The translations under genes and the position numbers were made by a program. The notes under the pieces are model-generated. The model had not been told where the DNA came from, did no database searches, and worked only from the letters and a program-made list of their open reading frames with translations. Shown piece by piece: positions 44,905-53,917 of a stretch of 64,000 nucleotides of DNA (within the stretch, counting starts at the first letter, position 1; each line of letters begins with the position of its first letter). Source of the DNA: Paenibacillus riograndensis SBR5 (GTDB lineage: Bacteria; Bacillota; Bacilli; Paenibacillales; Paenibacillaceae); contig NZ_LN831776.1 of assembly GCF_000981585.1 (NCBI RefSeq), positions 3,951,187 through 4,015,186 of the forward strand. Reading direction: 5' to 3'.

Positions 44905-45095
44905 TAGTTGGAAAAAGGGAACTTATTTCTCTCGGAACTCAACAATTGTGAGATTGAAGTGGAAAAAGGGAGCTTAATTGGGCCGAATTTCCTTAAAAAG
45001 GGCGAAATGTGCTAAATTAGTTACCCTTTTTCCACTTAACCTGCGAGAGAACAGGGGAATCGGGCAAATTAGTTGCCCTTTTTCCACTTGGAATT
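44905..45095. repeat. Inverted set of 51-52-bp repeats, family 1 (gtggaaaaaggg type)
   Basis: Two forward units have tggaaaaaggg at 44909 and 44960, 51 bases apart. Two inverted units have ccctttttcca at 45024 and 45076, 52 bases apart. The second forward and first inverted unit can pair over about 35 bases (aagtggaaaaaggg, taatt, gaaatt). No open reading frame of note crosses it. Confidence 0.75.
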
Positions 45096-45137
45096 GACGG
45101 AGGACACATAAAGGGTTTCCCTAAGGTGTTAACTCTT

Positions 45138-45325
45138 GAAAATCCTGCACGGAATACAACAAAGTGTGATTTAAACAGGCCGAATGGGCGAACATCTTGT
45201 ACGTTATACAACAATCTGTGTCCTAAGTACGCTAAACGGACAAAAATCCTGTGAATTGTACAACAATGTGGGCGCGGCTTCACCAAATGAACGAAAATCC
45301 TGCATGTTATACAACAAATGCGGGT
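45138..45325 (+). repeat. Four tandem 52-bp repeats, family 2 (atcctg-tatacaacaa type)
   Basis: The motif atcctg, followed after about 6-10 bases by atacaacaa or gtacaacaa, starts at 45142, 45194, 45246 and 45297, a period of 52, 52 and 51 bases. Units differ at many positions, so the array is old. Nothing else is visible up to 45631 except the promoter region of the next small gene. Confidence 0.75.
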
Positions 45326-45631
45326 TTCGTAACCTTCAGGACCCTATTTACCCGCCATGTTGATTTTGTATATATGCTACACGCTCTAATACTTCTATTT
45401 CTCGCTGAAACGGGTACCATCCTTGTAAGGACGGCGAAGCCGATTTGTTCTTAACACATTGATCCTTGTTACCCGGTTTATCCGGGCTGCTGCGCAGGAT
45501 GCATAATCTTCTCCATGAATTGCCACAATAAGCTGAAGTGACTTATCACATCAGCTTTTGCTTCCGATGCAGTTTTTTTCAGAGCGGAACCATCGGGACA
45601 TTTGCTCAAAAACTTTTTAGGAGGCCATACA

Positions 45632-45811
45632 GTGGAGAATCACACCAAACCGGACAAAAATTTGATCAACACGGTCGAGGAACTGGACCGGGTTGCAGTA
45701 ACCAGTCAGGAAGCACAGCAAATGGAACAGAAGAAGCTCGACATCCGTAAAGAATCGCTGCGGGATGACAAAACCACGTACAAGAAAAATGAGCAGAATA
45801 CGTATAAGTGA
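45632..45811 (+). CDS. Small acidic/basic protein of unknown function (59 aa)
   Basis: GTG at 45632 is preceded by TTAGGAGG with 7 bases spacing. The 59-residue product (ENHTKPDKNLINTVEELDRV and following) is highly charged, has no hydrophobic segment or cysteine, and is probably a helical or disordered cytosolic protein. A terminator follows, so it is a single-gene unit. I do not recognise the family; small spore or stress proteins in Bacillota have similar composition. Confidence 0.6.
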   Translation: MENHTKPDKNLINTVEELDRVAVTSQEAQQMEQKKLDIRKESLRDDKTTYKKNEQNTYK

Positions 45812-45830
45812 GTGTTATAAATATACGAGT

Positions 45831-45857
45831 GGCAGGACAAGCTCCTGCCGCTTTTTT
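45831..45857 (+). terminator. Terminator after the 59-aa gene
   Basis: ggcagga (45831-45837) pairs with tcctgcc (45843-45849) around a 5-base loop and is followed by seven T residues. Confidence 0.85.
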
Positions 45858-45959
45858 TATTTCCGGAAATTTTCACATGATTGAAGGGAGGCTCGATTTG
45901 GATATGATATTATAGAAACGAATGTTCTTATGATGTGATAACAGGAAGGTAGGGGGATT

Positions 45960-46394
45960 ATGCCGGAGTTCCGTTTATTAAGTGTTGTACATACGGTTTT
46001 GATCTCAGACCAGCAAATCTTGCTGCTGAGACGCTGCAATACAGGCCACGATGATGGTTTTTACGGTCTTCCTTCAGGACGGCTGGATGGTGGAGAACAG
46101 TTGGATGAAGCAGCAGCCCGTGAACTGCAGGAGGAATGCGGCGCTGCTGTTCATCTCAAGGATCTCAAGATGCTCGGAGTTATGCATATCAAGACTTTTG
46201 ATGATGAACGGGTTGATTTTTTCTTCACTGCTAACCGGTGGCAGGGTGAGATTGTAAATGCCGAACCGGATAAATGTGACGATTTGCGATGGTTCCCCAT
46301 AGACCAGCTTCCCGGGAACATGATCCCTTTTGTGAAGCAGGCTTTGGAGCATTACCGGGAAGGCGTCTGGTTTTCAAGTCATGGCTGGGAATAA
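45960..46394 (+). CDS. NUDIX hydrolase
   Basis: A 144-residue NUDIX protein. The NUDIX box is readable as GRLDGGEQLDEAAARELQEE (residues 41-60, then CG), a good fit to Gx5Ex7REUxEExGU. LLRRCNTGHDDGFYGLPSG before it is common in MutT-like or NUDIX ADP-ribose/nucleotide hydrolases. The substrate cannot be predicted. GGTAGGGGG precedes the ATG. Confidence 0.9.
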   Translation: MPEFRLLSVVHTVLISDQQILLLRRCNTGHDDGFYGLPSGRLDGGEQLDEAAARELQEECGAAVHLKDLKMLGVMHIKTFDDERVDFFFTANRWQGEIVNAEPDKCDDLRWFPIDQLPGNMIPFVKQALEHYREGVWFSSHGWE

Positions 46395-46405
46395 GAATAG
46401 TTCCA

Positions 46406-47724
46406 TTAATCGAATACAGGTTGTTTACGGTGTTTGGTGTGCTGCTCAAAAGAATACGCTATCGCAATCAGAGCAGGTTCGCTGAACGCCTTATCGGCAA
46501 AAGTGACTCCGAAGGGCCTTCCGTTCTCCATGTATCCTGCCGGAACAGCAATCGAGGGATAACCTGCTCTGGCCGACAAGTCTGCACCGATGTAAGCAGG
46601 GAACATAATCGCATCCAACTGGTAGTGGTCAATAGCATGGTCAATGCCTTCCCGCTGGGCAAGGTGCAAATCCAAGACCGACTCCTGAATATATTTCCTG
46701 TCATTCAAAAGATCGGTGAGGCTTTCTCTATACTCCAGGATATCCTGGCCGTACCGCAGCGCTTGTTCCTTATGATTTTGATTCCAATGGATTAACTCTG
46801 ACAATGAGTGTATGGGCATATGAGCAGGGAGGTTGTGCAGAAAATTTTGAATTCCATGTTTGAATTCCATATTTATTTTGTTGTACTTCCACGGGCCATG
46901 GAATGAGGGGATTTCTATAGGCTTTACAACCTGTGCCCCAGCTTTAGTCAGATCGGAAACAGCCTGATCAAACAGGAATTCATCAATCTCACCGGAAGAC
47001 AGCACATGCTCAGGCACGTCACAGTAGATTCCGATTCTCGCTCCGCGTAAGCCTTCAACGTTCAAATATCCGGTATAATCCTGTCCCCCGTCAGGTCCTG
47101 CATACCTCCAAGTTGCGGGATCGCTTTCATCTCTTCCTGCAAGCACTCCAAGAAGTATTGCTGCATCGGAGACAGTTCTGGCTAGCGGGCCTGCTGTATC
47201 CTGTGAGTATGAAAAAGGGATTATTCCCGTGCGGCTGATTAAGCCCACAGTAGGCTTGATCCCGGCAACGGACATTTGGACTGCATACTGGACGAAATAC
47301 CGTTAGCCCATTCTGTCATATTCGTCTTACCTAGGATGATGGCCCCCGCTTGCCTTAATTTCCGCACTACAAAAGCATCCTCCGGGCTTATATGCTGTGC
47401 CAATGCCAAGGCACCGGCACTGGTGTGCATTTTGTCATGGGTACCGATATTATCCTTTAAAAGTATGGGAACACCGTGAAGTAATCCGCGTCTGCCTCCA
47501 TACTTCCGTTCCAGATCAAGGGCTTCCGCCAGAAAAATTGCATCAGGATTAATCTCCATGACGGCATTGATGTGCGGACCATCCTGATCGTATTCAGCCA
47601 TTCGGGCTAAATAATAAAATACCAGATCTCTTGAAGTCAGGTTCCCCTGTTCCATAGCCTCTTGTAAATCGAAGATATTTGCCTCGTCCAAATTCAGATT
47701 CGCAAATTTATAATAATTCCGCAT
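46406..47724 (-). pseudogene. Amidase (GatA-like) with central deletion
   Basis: The gene starts at ATG 47724 (CGGAGG 7 bases upstream) and reads HGVPILLKDNIGTHDKMHTS with the catalytic Lys, then GKTNMTEWANGISSSMQS and loses the family pattern near 47275. The second part begins SVAGIKPTVGLISRTGIIPF in another frame and runs to the end at 46406. By family comparison, roughly 45-50 residues between these points are gone, including the GGSSSGS and TSGSI motifs with both catalytic serines. The product cannot be an active amidase. Confidence 0.85.
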
Positions 47725-47934
47725 ACACAACCTCCGAAATTCAGTATCTTTTAAAAATAGCGCAAGTTCCTTTGAATGTATCACGATAATGAATTCTTTG
47801 GTGGGATTTATTGATTATAACCGACTATTACTGCAAACTATCATCCAAGAATTCTCTGGTACCCATCACTGAAATTGTGTATGCTGGAGTTTGTTTGAAC
47901 GTTTTTGACATCCATGCAGGAGGCTTTGCGCAAT

Positions 47935-48699
47935 ATGGAACATGGCAGTATGGCAATGATTGCGATTTTGGTGATTTGCGGTTTTTTGGCCGGGGTGATC
48001 GATTCTGTTGTCGGAGGCGGTGGGCTGATTGCCATACCCGCGCTGCTGTCGGCCGGAATTCCGCTCCCGCTGCTGCTTGGCAGCAATAAATTGGCCGGGA
48101 CGTTGTGCTCGTTCACCAGTACGGCGTCTTTTGTACGTTCCGGGAAAATTAATTTCGGACTGGTCAAGTTTTTAATTCCGTTTTCTATCGTTGGAGCGGT
48201 GGGTGGCTCGCTGACGGTACGGCAGGTGCCTTCGGAGTTTCTGAAGCCGCTTGTGATCGTGATGCTGATCGTGATAACGGTCTATACCCTATTCAAAAAA
48301 TCATGGGGTGACGTTTCAACGTTCTCCGCTGACAGCAGAAAAACGCTGCTAACCGGCATGGGCATTGCGCTGGTGATAGGTTTTTACGACGGATTCTTCG
48401 GCCCGGGGACCGGCTCGTTCCTGATCTTCGCTTTTCTCATGCTGGGTTTTGAATTTGTCACTGCCGCAGGCAATGCCAAGGTGCTTAATTTCGCCAGCAA
48501 CATAGCAAGTCTACTGACGTTTGCCGCTGTAGGTTCGGTTAGCCTGTACTATGGACTGCTTCTGGGCGTCCCCATGGTAATCGGTGCAATAGTCGGCTCG
48601 AGAATCGCCATCCACAAAGGAGCAAGTTATATCCGCCCGCTGTTCATCACAGTTACCGTGATCTTGATCGGGAAGCAAATATGGGATACGATGCACTAA
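47935..48699 (+). CDS. TSUP (TauE/SafE) family permease
   Basis: A 254-residue membrane protein with about eight hydrophobic segments. ICGFLAGVIDSVVGGGGLIA in segment one and GFYDGFFGPGTGSFLIFAFL in the second half are the two internally repeated TSUP signatures (YfcA type). Such proteins are thought to export sulfite or other organosulfur anions. AGGAGG at 47918 lies 11 bases before ATG 47935; upstream in-frame starts at 47905 and 47914 are possible. The gene diverges from the amidase pseudogene. Confidence 0.88.
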   Translation: MEHGSMAMIAILVICGFLAGVIDSVVGGGGLIAIPALLSAGIPLPLLLGSNKLAGTLCSFTSTASFVRSGKINFGLVKFLIPFSIVGAVGGSLTVRQVPSEFLKPLVIVMLIVITVYTLFKKSWGDVSTFSADSRKTLLTGMGIALVIGFYDGFFGPGTGSFLIFAFLMLGFEFVTAAGNAKVLNFASNIASLLTFAAVGSVSLYYGLLLGVPMVIGAIVGSRIAIHKGASYIRPLFITVTVILIGKQIWDTMH

Positions 48700-48721
48700 G
48701 ACCGGCAGTGGAGTTGATAAT

Positions 48722-49162
48722 ATGGAGATCCAAAAAGTACATAAGGAAGCCGTCTGGCAGCTGCGGCATGAAGTCATGTGGCCTGAACGGGAACTTGATT
48801 ATGTGAAGCTTGACGATGACGATGATGGCGTGCATTACGGGTTGTTTGACGGGGACCGGCTGGTATCCGCAGTCTCCTTGTTCATCGTTGGAAAAGAAGC
48901 ACAGTTCCGCAAATTTGCTACCCGGACAGAGCAGCAGGGCCAGGGCTATGGAAGCCGGCTGCTGCAGCATGTGCTGGATGAAGCGGAGCAGACGGGAGTC
49001 AACCGGATTTATTGTAATGCGAGAAGCCACAAGGCCGCTTTTTATAAAAAATTCGGATTGGCTGAAGTACCCGGTACGGCCTTCACTAAGGGCGGTAAAG
49101 AATACATCATCATGGAGAAGCACTTCGGCTCCGCCGGAGACAGAAACAGAAAGGAACCCTGA
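48722..49162 (+). CDS. GNAT family N-acetyltransferase
   Basis: A 146-residue acetyltransferase with QFRKFATRTEQQGQGYGSRL, the acetyl-CoA-binding motif A (Q-x-x-G-x-G), and a C-terminal NARSHKAAFYKKFGLAEV motif. The substrate is unknown. It starts 22 bases after the permease and ends 2 bases before alaX, so the three form one transcription unit. Confidence 0.85.
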   Translation: MEIQKVHKEAVWQLRHEVMWPERELDYVKLDDDDDGVHYGLFDGDRLVSAVSLFIVGKEAQFRKFATRTEQQGQGYGSRLLQHVLDEAEQTGVNRIYCNARSHKAAFYKKFGLAEVPGTAFTKGGKEYIIMEKHFGSAGDRNRKEP

Positions 49163-49164
49163 TT

Positions 49165-50337
49165 ATGACAAAAAAGCTGTATTACGAGTCGGCTTATTTA
49201 AAGGATTGGCATACATCCGTAAGCCAAGTGGTAGAACGCGAGGATGGACTGTACCTGATTCTGGAGGAAACCGCATTCTATCCGCATGGGGGCGGACAGC
49301 CTTGTGATGCCGGAACCATTGGCGGAATCCCCGTGCTGGACGTGATCCTTGAAGAAAACGTGGTGCTGCACAAGGTTGAGAGTCTGCCGGCTGGAAGCCA
49401 AGTAAGCTGCCAGCTTGACTGGAACCGCCGGTTTGATCATATGCAGCAGCACAGCGGCCAACATCTGCTGTCAGCGGTATTCCGCGAGCTGTTTCAGGCG
49501 ATGACCTTAAGCTTTCATCTGGGCAATGATTATGCGACCATCGACCTTGAACTCCGGGAGCTAACACCGGATCAGCTGGCGGCTGCTGAGCAGGAGGTCA
49601 ACCGGCAGGTGGTGCTGGACCGGAATATCGTGAGCTATTTTGTCACCCCTGAGGAAATGGCCAGCCTGCCACTGGTGAAGCTGCCCAAGGTTACGGAGAA
49701 TATCCGGATTGTTGAGATTGAGGGGGTGGAGCATAACGCCTGCGGCGGGACGCATGTATCATCTACCGGAGCCATCGGGATGATCAAGCTGCTGAGAGCG
49801 GAGAAGCAGAAGGGCAACATCCGGATCACCTTCAAATGCGGCGGGCGGGCATTGGATGAAGCCAACGATAATCAACGCATCCTCAGCGCCCTGTCTGCTA
49901 AGTTCAACACAGGCAAAGATGAGATTTTGGACCGGATCGGAAAGTGGGAAGCCGAGCAGAAGCAGCTCCAGGCTGAGATGGCTGTACTCAGAGAACAGAA
50001 CGACATCTATATGGCAAAAGAACTGTTGTCCGGGCTTGAGCCCGAAACAAGAGTAGTTGCACACATCTTCGCGGACAAATCACTTAAGGATTTGCAGAGT
50101 CTGGCGACCAAGCTGACTGCAAACACTGAGCTCCCCGTACTGCTGCTGACCGCAATGGAGAACAAAGCGGTCCTGGCTTGCAGCGGCAGTGCCGGATTGT
50201 CCTGCGGAGCTTTTTTCAAAGCTCACCTGGGTGAATTCCAGGGAAAAGGCGGCGGCAGCGATAAAATGGCCCAAGCCGGGTTCCCGGCATGGGACGAGGT
50301 ATTGAAGTTCTATGAGTTTGCTAAAGTAAATTTATAG
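49165..50337 (+). CDS. Alanyl-tRNA editing protein AlaX-L
   Basis: A 390-residue AlaX-type protein, resembling the editing and C-terminal domains of alanyl-tRNA synthetase without the aminoacylation part. Zinc ligands can be read: His96 and His100 in HMQQHSGQHLL, Cys193 and His197 in ACGGTHVSS. The C-terminal DHHA1 domain ends with GKGGGSDKMAQAG. It hydrolyses mischarged Ser-tRNA-Ala or Gly-tRNA-Ala in trans. The length corresponds to the long form with DHHA1. Confidence 0.92.
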   Translation: MTKKLYYESAYLKDWHTSVSQVVEREDGLYLILEETAFYPHGGGQPCDAGTIGGIPVLDVILEENVVLHKVESLPAGSQVSCQLDWNRRFDHMQQHSGQHLLSAVFRELFQAMTLSFHLGNDYATIDLELRELTPDQLAAAEQEVNRQVVLDRNIVSYFVTPEEMASLPLVKLPKVTENIRIVEIEGVEHNACGGTHVSSTGAIGMIKLLRAEKQKGNIRITFKCGGRALDEANDNQRILSALSAKFNTGKDEILDRIGKWEAEQKQLQAEMAVLREQNDIYMAKELLSGLEPETRVVAHIFADKSLKDLQSLATKLTANTELPVLLLTAMENKAVLACSGSAGLSCGAFFKAHLGEFQGKGGGSDKMAQAGFPAWDEVLKFYEFAKVNL

Positions 50338-50370
50338 CATTTGCTATAGCATTCGCATAGAAAAATAGCG

Positions 50371-50588
50371 CTATATAGAGTGAACTTAAGATCTTTACAT
50401 TAGGGACTTCGTCGGGACTACGGAGAATGTTTGGACTTCCGGCCGCTGTTGTCTGCAGATTTCTTGATTTGTACCGCTGTTCGCGGTAGAAATCCGCAGA
50501 CAAAGGCGGACGCTACCGCTCCTTCAGTTCCAAACTTCCCCTCCATCCCTTTTCCCTTTTGTTCGTTTTTCAAGTTCACTCTATATAG
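50371..50588 (-). repeat. MITE-like element, copy C (full length, best preserved)
   Basis: A 218-bp element with perfect 17-bp terminal inverted repeats (ctatatagagtgaactt at 50371-50387 and its complement at 50572-50588). The interior includes further inverted segments (ttgtctgcagatttctt, gaaatccgcagacaaaggcg). Copies A and B have the opposite orientation. No open reading frame of meaning is present. It lies 33 bases after the alaX stop codon. Confidence 0.88.
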
Positions 50589-50644
50589 TTAGATTGGATT
50601 CCGGAATCAGCGCCTTCATTGCAGACCACGATAGCGGATTTTGG

Positions 50645-50711
50645 GCTTGACTGCACTTCGTGCAATAGAATGCTGATTATTTTGCCTCAAATCGCATTCT
50701 GCTGTATTTTG
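50645..50711. repeat. Family 3 repeat, left part, interrupted by the IS
   Basis: gtgcaatagaatgctgatta (50660-50679) is a family 3 core and atcgcattctgctgtatttt (50691-50710) an inverted one. The right part continues after the IS as tgcaactgattt (52371-52382), so joining both sides restores a repeat unit. Confidence 0.65.
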
Positions 50712-52365
50712 GAGACAATTTCATAATTCAAAACCCTTGCTAGGATTGGTTTTTTTGAGCATAGAAAAGGGAGTACCTCCCCAAATCTCGAAGATATAGG
50801 TGACCAAACCAACATCCGAGAATGAAAAGAGGTAATCCCCATGTATTCTATTCGGCAAGAAGAGCTGTTTTCCTTTGAGGATTTGTTGCTGATGCGACCG
50901 GAAGATAAATACAGTCAGATCTTTGAACACTTAAATCTCGCTCCGGTCTTGCACGCGCTTGGAAAAAAGAACAACCGTGGGCGGCCGGAAGAACTAAACG
51001 TACCCGCGATGATCTACTCGCTGCTCATCGCAAAAATGGAGGGCATCGAGTTTGTATCCGCGTTGGTCCGGCGACTTCGATTCAGCGAGGAATTTCGGGT
51101 GCAGTGCCGGTTCACCGGTTCCAACCGCATCCCGAGCGAAGCCTCGTACTCCCGTTTGATTCATGTGCTTGAGCAAACGGGCATGCTCGAGGACCTTCAG
51201 GATACTCTGGTGCTGTCCGCCCTGGAGGAAGAGTTCGTTACGGGTATGCATCTCGCTTTGGATTCCTCTATCGTTGAGGCTTGGGATAGCCTATTTAGCG
51301 AAGCTGCATCCAAACGCCGCGCGGCCCGCCGTGCTAAAAAGCCAAGTGATGCTCCGGTGGCTCAGCAGCTGCAGCTAGAACTCACCGAGCCCGAGTCCGA
51401 GCCTGTGGACGAGCGGCCCAAAAAACCCGTCTACCCGCCTGGACGTCCTTCTGCTGAAGAAAAGGAACGTCGGCGCAAGGAACGGGAAGCTTATGAAGAG
51501 AGCCTAGGACCGTTTGAGAAAACCATTGAACAGATGCTGCCCTACACGTACGATGAATTGCTTGCAGCATTACCCCGGCATGCCGCGCGTTGTGACAAGA
51601 AAAATGCGAAAGGTAGACTTACCAGTTATTACGGGTTCAAGGCAAATCTGCTGGTCGATGCGGACTGTCAGTATATTCTTAGTGGCTTATGGAGTTCGGC
51701 GAATTTGAATGACCAGCGCATGGCGGTTATCCTTCTCAAAGGCCTGCTCCTGAAGTTTCCTAGGTTAAACGTAAAGCATGTCTTGGGAGACAAAGGGTAC
51801 GACAGCGCAGCCATCTACCAGTTGATTCATTCGTTAGGCGCCTATCCTACGATTCCAATGATTCACCACAAAGAGCCGCCCAAGGGAATGAACTCGGACT
51901 ACAATCCCGTATGCTCACAGGGGCATACCTACCGCTACGACAGTTTTGATGCCAAGTACGAAACGCTGAAGTATACCCAGCCGAGCCAGTGCAAAGACTG
52001 TCCACTTTCCGGTTCCGGCTGCCAAAAGGTGTTTAAAATCCGCATACAAACGGATTTACGCAAGCACACCTATCCCGCAAGAGGTAGCGAGAGCTTTACA
52101 GAGCTGTACAAGAAGCGTACGGCAGTGGAGCGAGTTTTTGCATATCTTAAAGAGTATTTTGGCATGAAACGTACGCGTCACCGCGGCGTCCGGGCAAGAG
52201 TTGATTTCCAGCTCAGTACACTAGCTTACAATCTCAGCAAGTTTGCGCTAGACAAGTTAAACCAGCGGTTACGCAACTCCCAGCAAGTGGCCTGATTTTT
52301 TAAAAAATGACCTTAGATTTTGGCCGAGTCTTGCTATTCAGCAAACTGAATTATGAAATTGACTC
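50712..52365 (+). mobile_element. Insertion sequence with DDE transposase and 5-bp target duplication
   Basis: A 1654-bp element. The 19-bp terminal repeats at 50712-50730 (gagacaatttcataattca) and 52347-52365 (complement of gagtcaatttcataattca) differ at one base. Both sides carry the direct repeat ttttg (50707-50711 and 52366-52370), the footprint of insertion. The element encodes one transposase with intact catalytic residues and could be active. Confidence 0.9.
50841..52295 (+). CDS. DDE transposase, IS4/IS5 superfamily (IS1182-like)
   Basis: A 484-residue transposase. The N-terminal part (KNNRGRPEELNVPAMIYSLL, VSALVRRLRFSEEFRVQCRF) is the DNA-binding DUF772-type region. The catalytic triad can be read as Asp141 (HLALDSSIVE), Asp317 (VLGDKGYDSA) and Glu430 (RTAVERVFAYLKEYFGMKRT). 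Between the first two lies a Pro/Glu/Lys-rich insert, and before Glu430 a Cys cluster (CKDCPLSGSGC) as in IS1182-type enzymes. The frame is intact. The exact IS family needs a database match. Confidence 0.88.
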   Translation: MYSIRQEELFSFEDLLLMRPEDKYSQIFEHLNLAPVLHALGKKNNRGRPEELNVPAMIYSLLIAKMEGIEFVSALVRRLRFSEEFRVQCRFTGSNRIPSEASYSRLIHVLEQTGMLEDLQDTLVLSALEEEFVTGMHLALDSSIVEAWDSLFSEAASKRRAARRAKKPSDAPVAQQLQLELTEPESEPVDERPKKPVYPPGRPSAEEKERRRKEREAYEESLGPFEKTIEQMLPYTYDELLAALPRHAARCDKKNAKGRLTSYYGFKANLLVDADCQYILSGLWSSANLNDQRMAVILLKGLLLKFPRLNVKHVLGDKGYDSAAIYQLIHSLGAYPTIPMIHHKEPPKGMNSDYNPVCSQGHTYRYDSFDAKYETLKYTQPSQCKDCPLSGSGCQKVFKIRIQTDLRKHTYPARGSESFTELYKKRTAVERVFAYLKEYFGMKRTRHRGVRARVDFQLSTLAYNLSKFALDKLNQRLRNSQQVA

Positions 52366-52500
52366 TTTTGTGCAACTGATTTAAGGACTTGGAGTCAAAA
52401 ATAGCTTCTCATGGGAATTCTAATGTAGAGAGTGCAATAGATTGATGTTTTTGACCGATTTATGAGTCATCTGTTGCAGAAACTGCAATAGAATGCGAGC
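52366..52500. repeat. Family 3 repeat, right part (two 51-bp units)
   Basis: After the target duplication, tgcaactgattt completes the broken unit. Then gtgcaatagattg (52433) and ctgcaatagaatg (52484) lie 51 bases apart with gtcatctgttgca between them, as at 19665-19725. The rest of the 515-bp spacer to 52810 shows only the hairpin at 52656-52683. Confidence 0.65.
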
Positions 52501-52655
52501 GCGGACCGGGCACTTTATCCATAACATGCTGTGACTTGACAGCAGCGAACCCAAGTCAGTTATAGTATACAAACGCAGCGGGCCTGTCTGATTGGTGCGC
52601 TGACCGCCAGCATCTGCCACCTATACAATAGTCTCACTATGTCCAGTGAGATAAC

Positions 52656-52683
52656 GAAGCCTCTCAGCCATCTGGGAGGCTTC
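52656..52683. terminator. Hairpin, possible terminator for the minus-strand pair
   Basis: gaagcctctcag pairs with ctgggaggcttc around a 4-base loop, with one G-T pair. It lacks a good T run on the plus strand, and on the minus strand lies about 128 bases after the stop of the propeller gene. Confidence 0.5.
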
Positions 52684-52810
52684 CGCTGTATAACCCGGCT
52701 CACCCGAGAGCCTTGCTTATTTTTGCGTGCCGCTTAATAATGCTGTTCTGGATTAGCAAATGCAGCACCTTCAATATTCGTATGTAAGATTGCGACCGTG
52801 CTTGTTGTGT

Positions 52811-53914
52811 TCAGGTGAAGGTTAATTGCTTCCCGGCAAAACGGCCAGACTCATCGATCTCAAGAAATACGTTCGCATATGGATGGTAGAAATCAGGGCA
52901 TAACTTCTCATCGGAGAATTCCGTTTCACCTGTATCGGGATTCAATATCGACAAACCATTTTCTGGTCCCCACATTACAACCCTGCCGTTCACTGCGGCA
53001 ATTTGTCCTTGCGGATAATACATGCTTCCATTGATTAGTGGTTTCGTCCGGTAAGCAGGCACTGGAATAAACAGCCCCTTCTGTGCACCAGTTTGCACAT
53101 CGAATATAGCCAGAAAGTGAGAAGAAAGGTGTTCGCCATAATCCTTCATTTCCTCCTCCTCGTACATATCGATGGCCAGTTGACCCCAAACAGCCAGGGT
53201 AGACGGATCGAGCCAGACTACGGGTTGGTCCCAGTCCTCCATCAGCTGCCCAAGCTTCCGCAAGGTAGCTCCATCCTCCGATTCCCAGCAGTTACTGAGC
53301 CAGGCCGAAAGACTCCAGGATCGTATTGAAGCAATAGGGTGCCATATCCAACCTGTATCAATGATCCAGTCCCCTTGAGGAGAGATATGAATTTTGCCAT
53401 GAAAATAATCGAGACTATGTTCCGGGTATTGTCCGTCAGCAAATGATGGACTCTGGCGGGCAGACATATTTTCACCAGAACGGACATCCAGCAGATCCAA
53501 CCGATTCCATTCTGAACCGTGAATTAACAGCGTCCGGCCCTCATGTTCAGCAAAAGCGAGCGGGAAAGTACAGACGTCATAATGATAATCCCCCCGTGAC
53601 AGAAGCATGATCAGCTTGAAATCTTGAAGATCGTACAGCGCGGCGTACTGGCCGAATCTTCCTGAAACCGCAGCGAAGCGTTCATCTGCCGAAACTATAA
53701 TCTGGACGGGTTCCTGCAATTCCAGACCGGGAATATCCACATGCAGCAGCATTGCGGCGCGTCCAGTATGCAAATCGATGCGCCAGAGATCACTATTCTG
53801 ATCCAGCGCAAGCAGAGAGACGGCATCTTTGCCGGTTCCTTTTATAGCCTGAATTGCTGCAAGTTTTCCCGGATTCGGCACAAGGTCAGGAAATGGTAAG
53901 ATGTTAATAGTCAT
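52811..53914 (-). CDS. Hypothetical WD40/beta-propeller-like protein
   Basis: A 367-residue cytosolic protein without signal peptide. Repeated strand-turn motifs of the type SLLALDQNSDLWRIDLHTGR, QYAALYDLQDFKLIMLLSRG, RTLLIHGSEWNRLDLLDVRS and SHFLAIFDVQTGAQKGLFIP indicate six or seven propeller blades. No catalytic residues are evident. It begins 3 bases after the end of the upstream GNAT gene, with GGGGGT as ribosome site, so both are co-transcribed. Function unknown. Confidence 0.7.
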   Translation of the reverse strand: MTINILPFPDLVPNPGKLAAIQAIKGTGKDAVSLLALDQNSDLWRIDLHTGRAAMLLHVDIPGLELQEPVQIIVSADERFAAVSGRFGQYAALYDLQDFKLIMLLSRGDYHYDVCTFPLAFAEHEGRTLLIHGSEWNRLDLLDVRSGENMSARQSPSFADGQYPEHSLDYFHGKIHISPQGDWIIDTGWIWHPIASIRSWSLSAWLSNCWESEDGATLRKLGQLMEDWDQPVVWLDPSTLAVWGQLAIDMYEEEEMKDYGEHLSSHFLAIFDVQTGAQKGLFIPVPAYRTKPLINGSMYYPQGQIAAVNGRVVMWGPENGLSILNPDTGETEFSDEKLCPDFYHPYANVFLEIDESGRFAGKQLTFT

Positions 53915-53917
53915 TGT

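Noticed and set aside
45138..45325. CRISPR array
   Set aside because: Repeats are diverged across the whole 52-bp period, with no conserved repeat and variable spacer pattern, and no cas genes are present.
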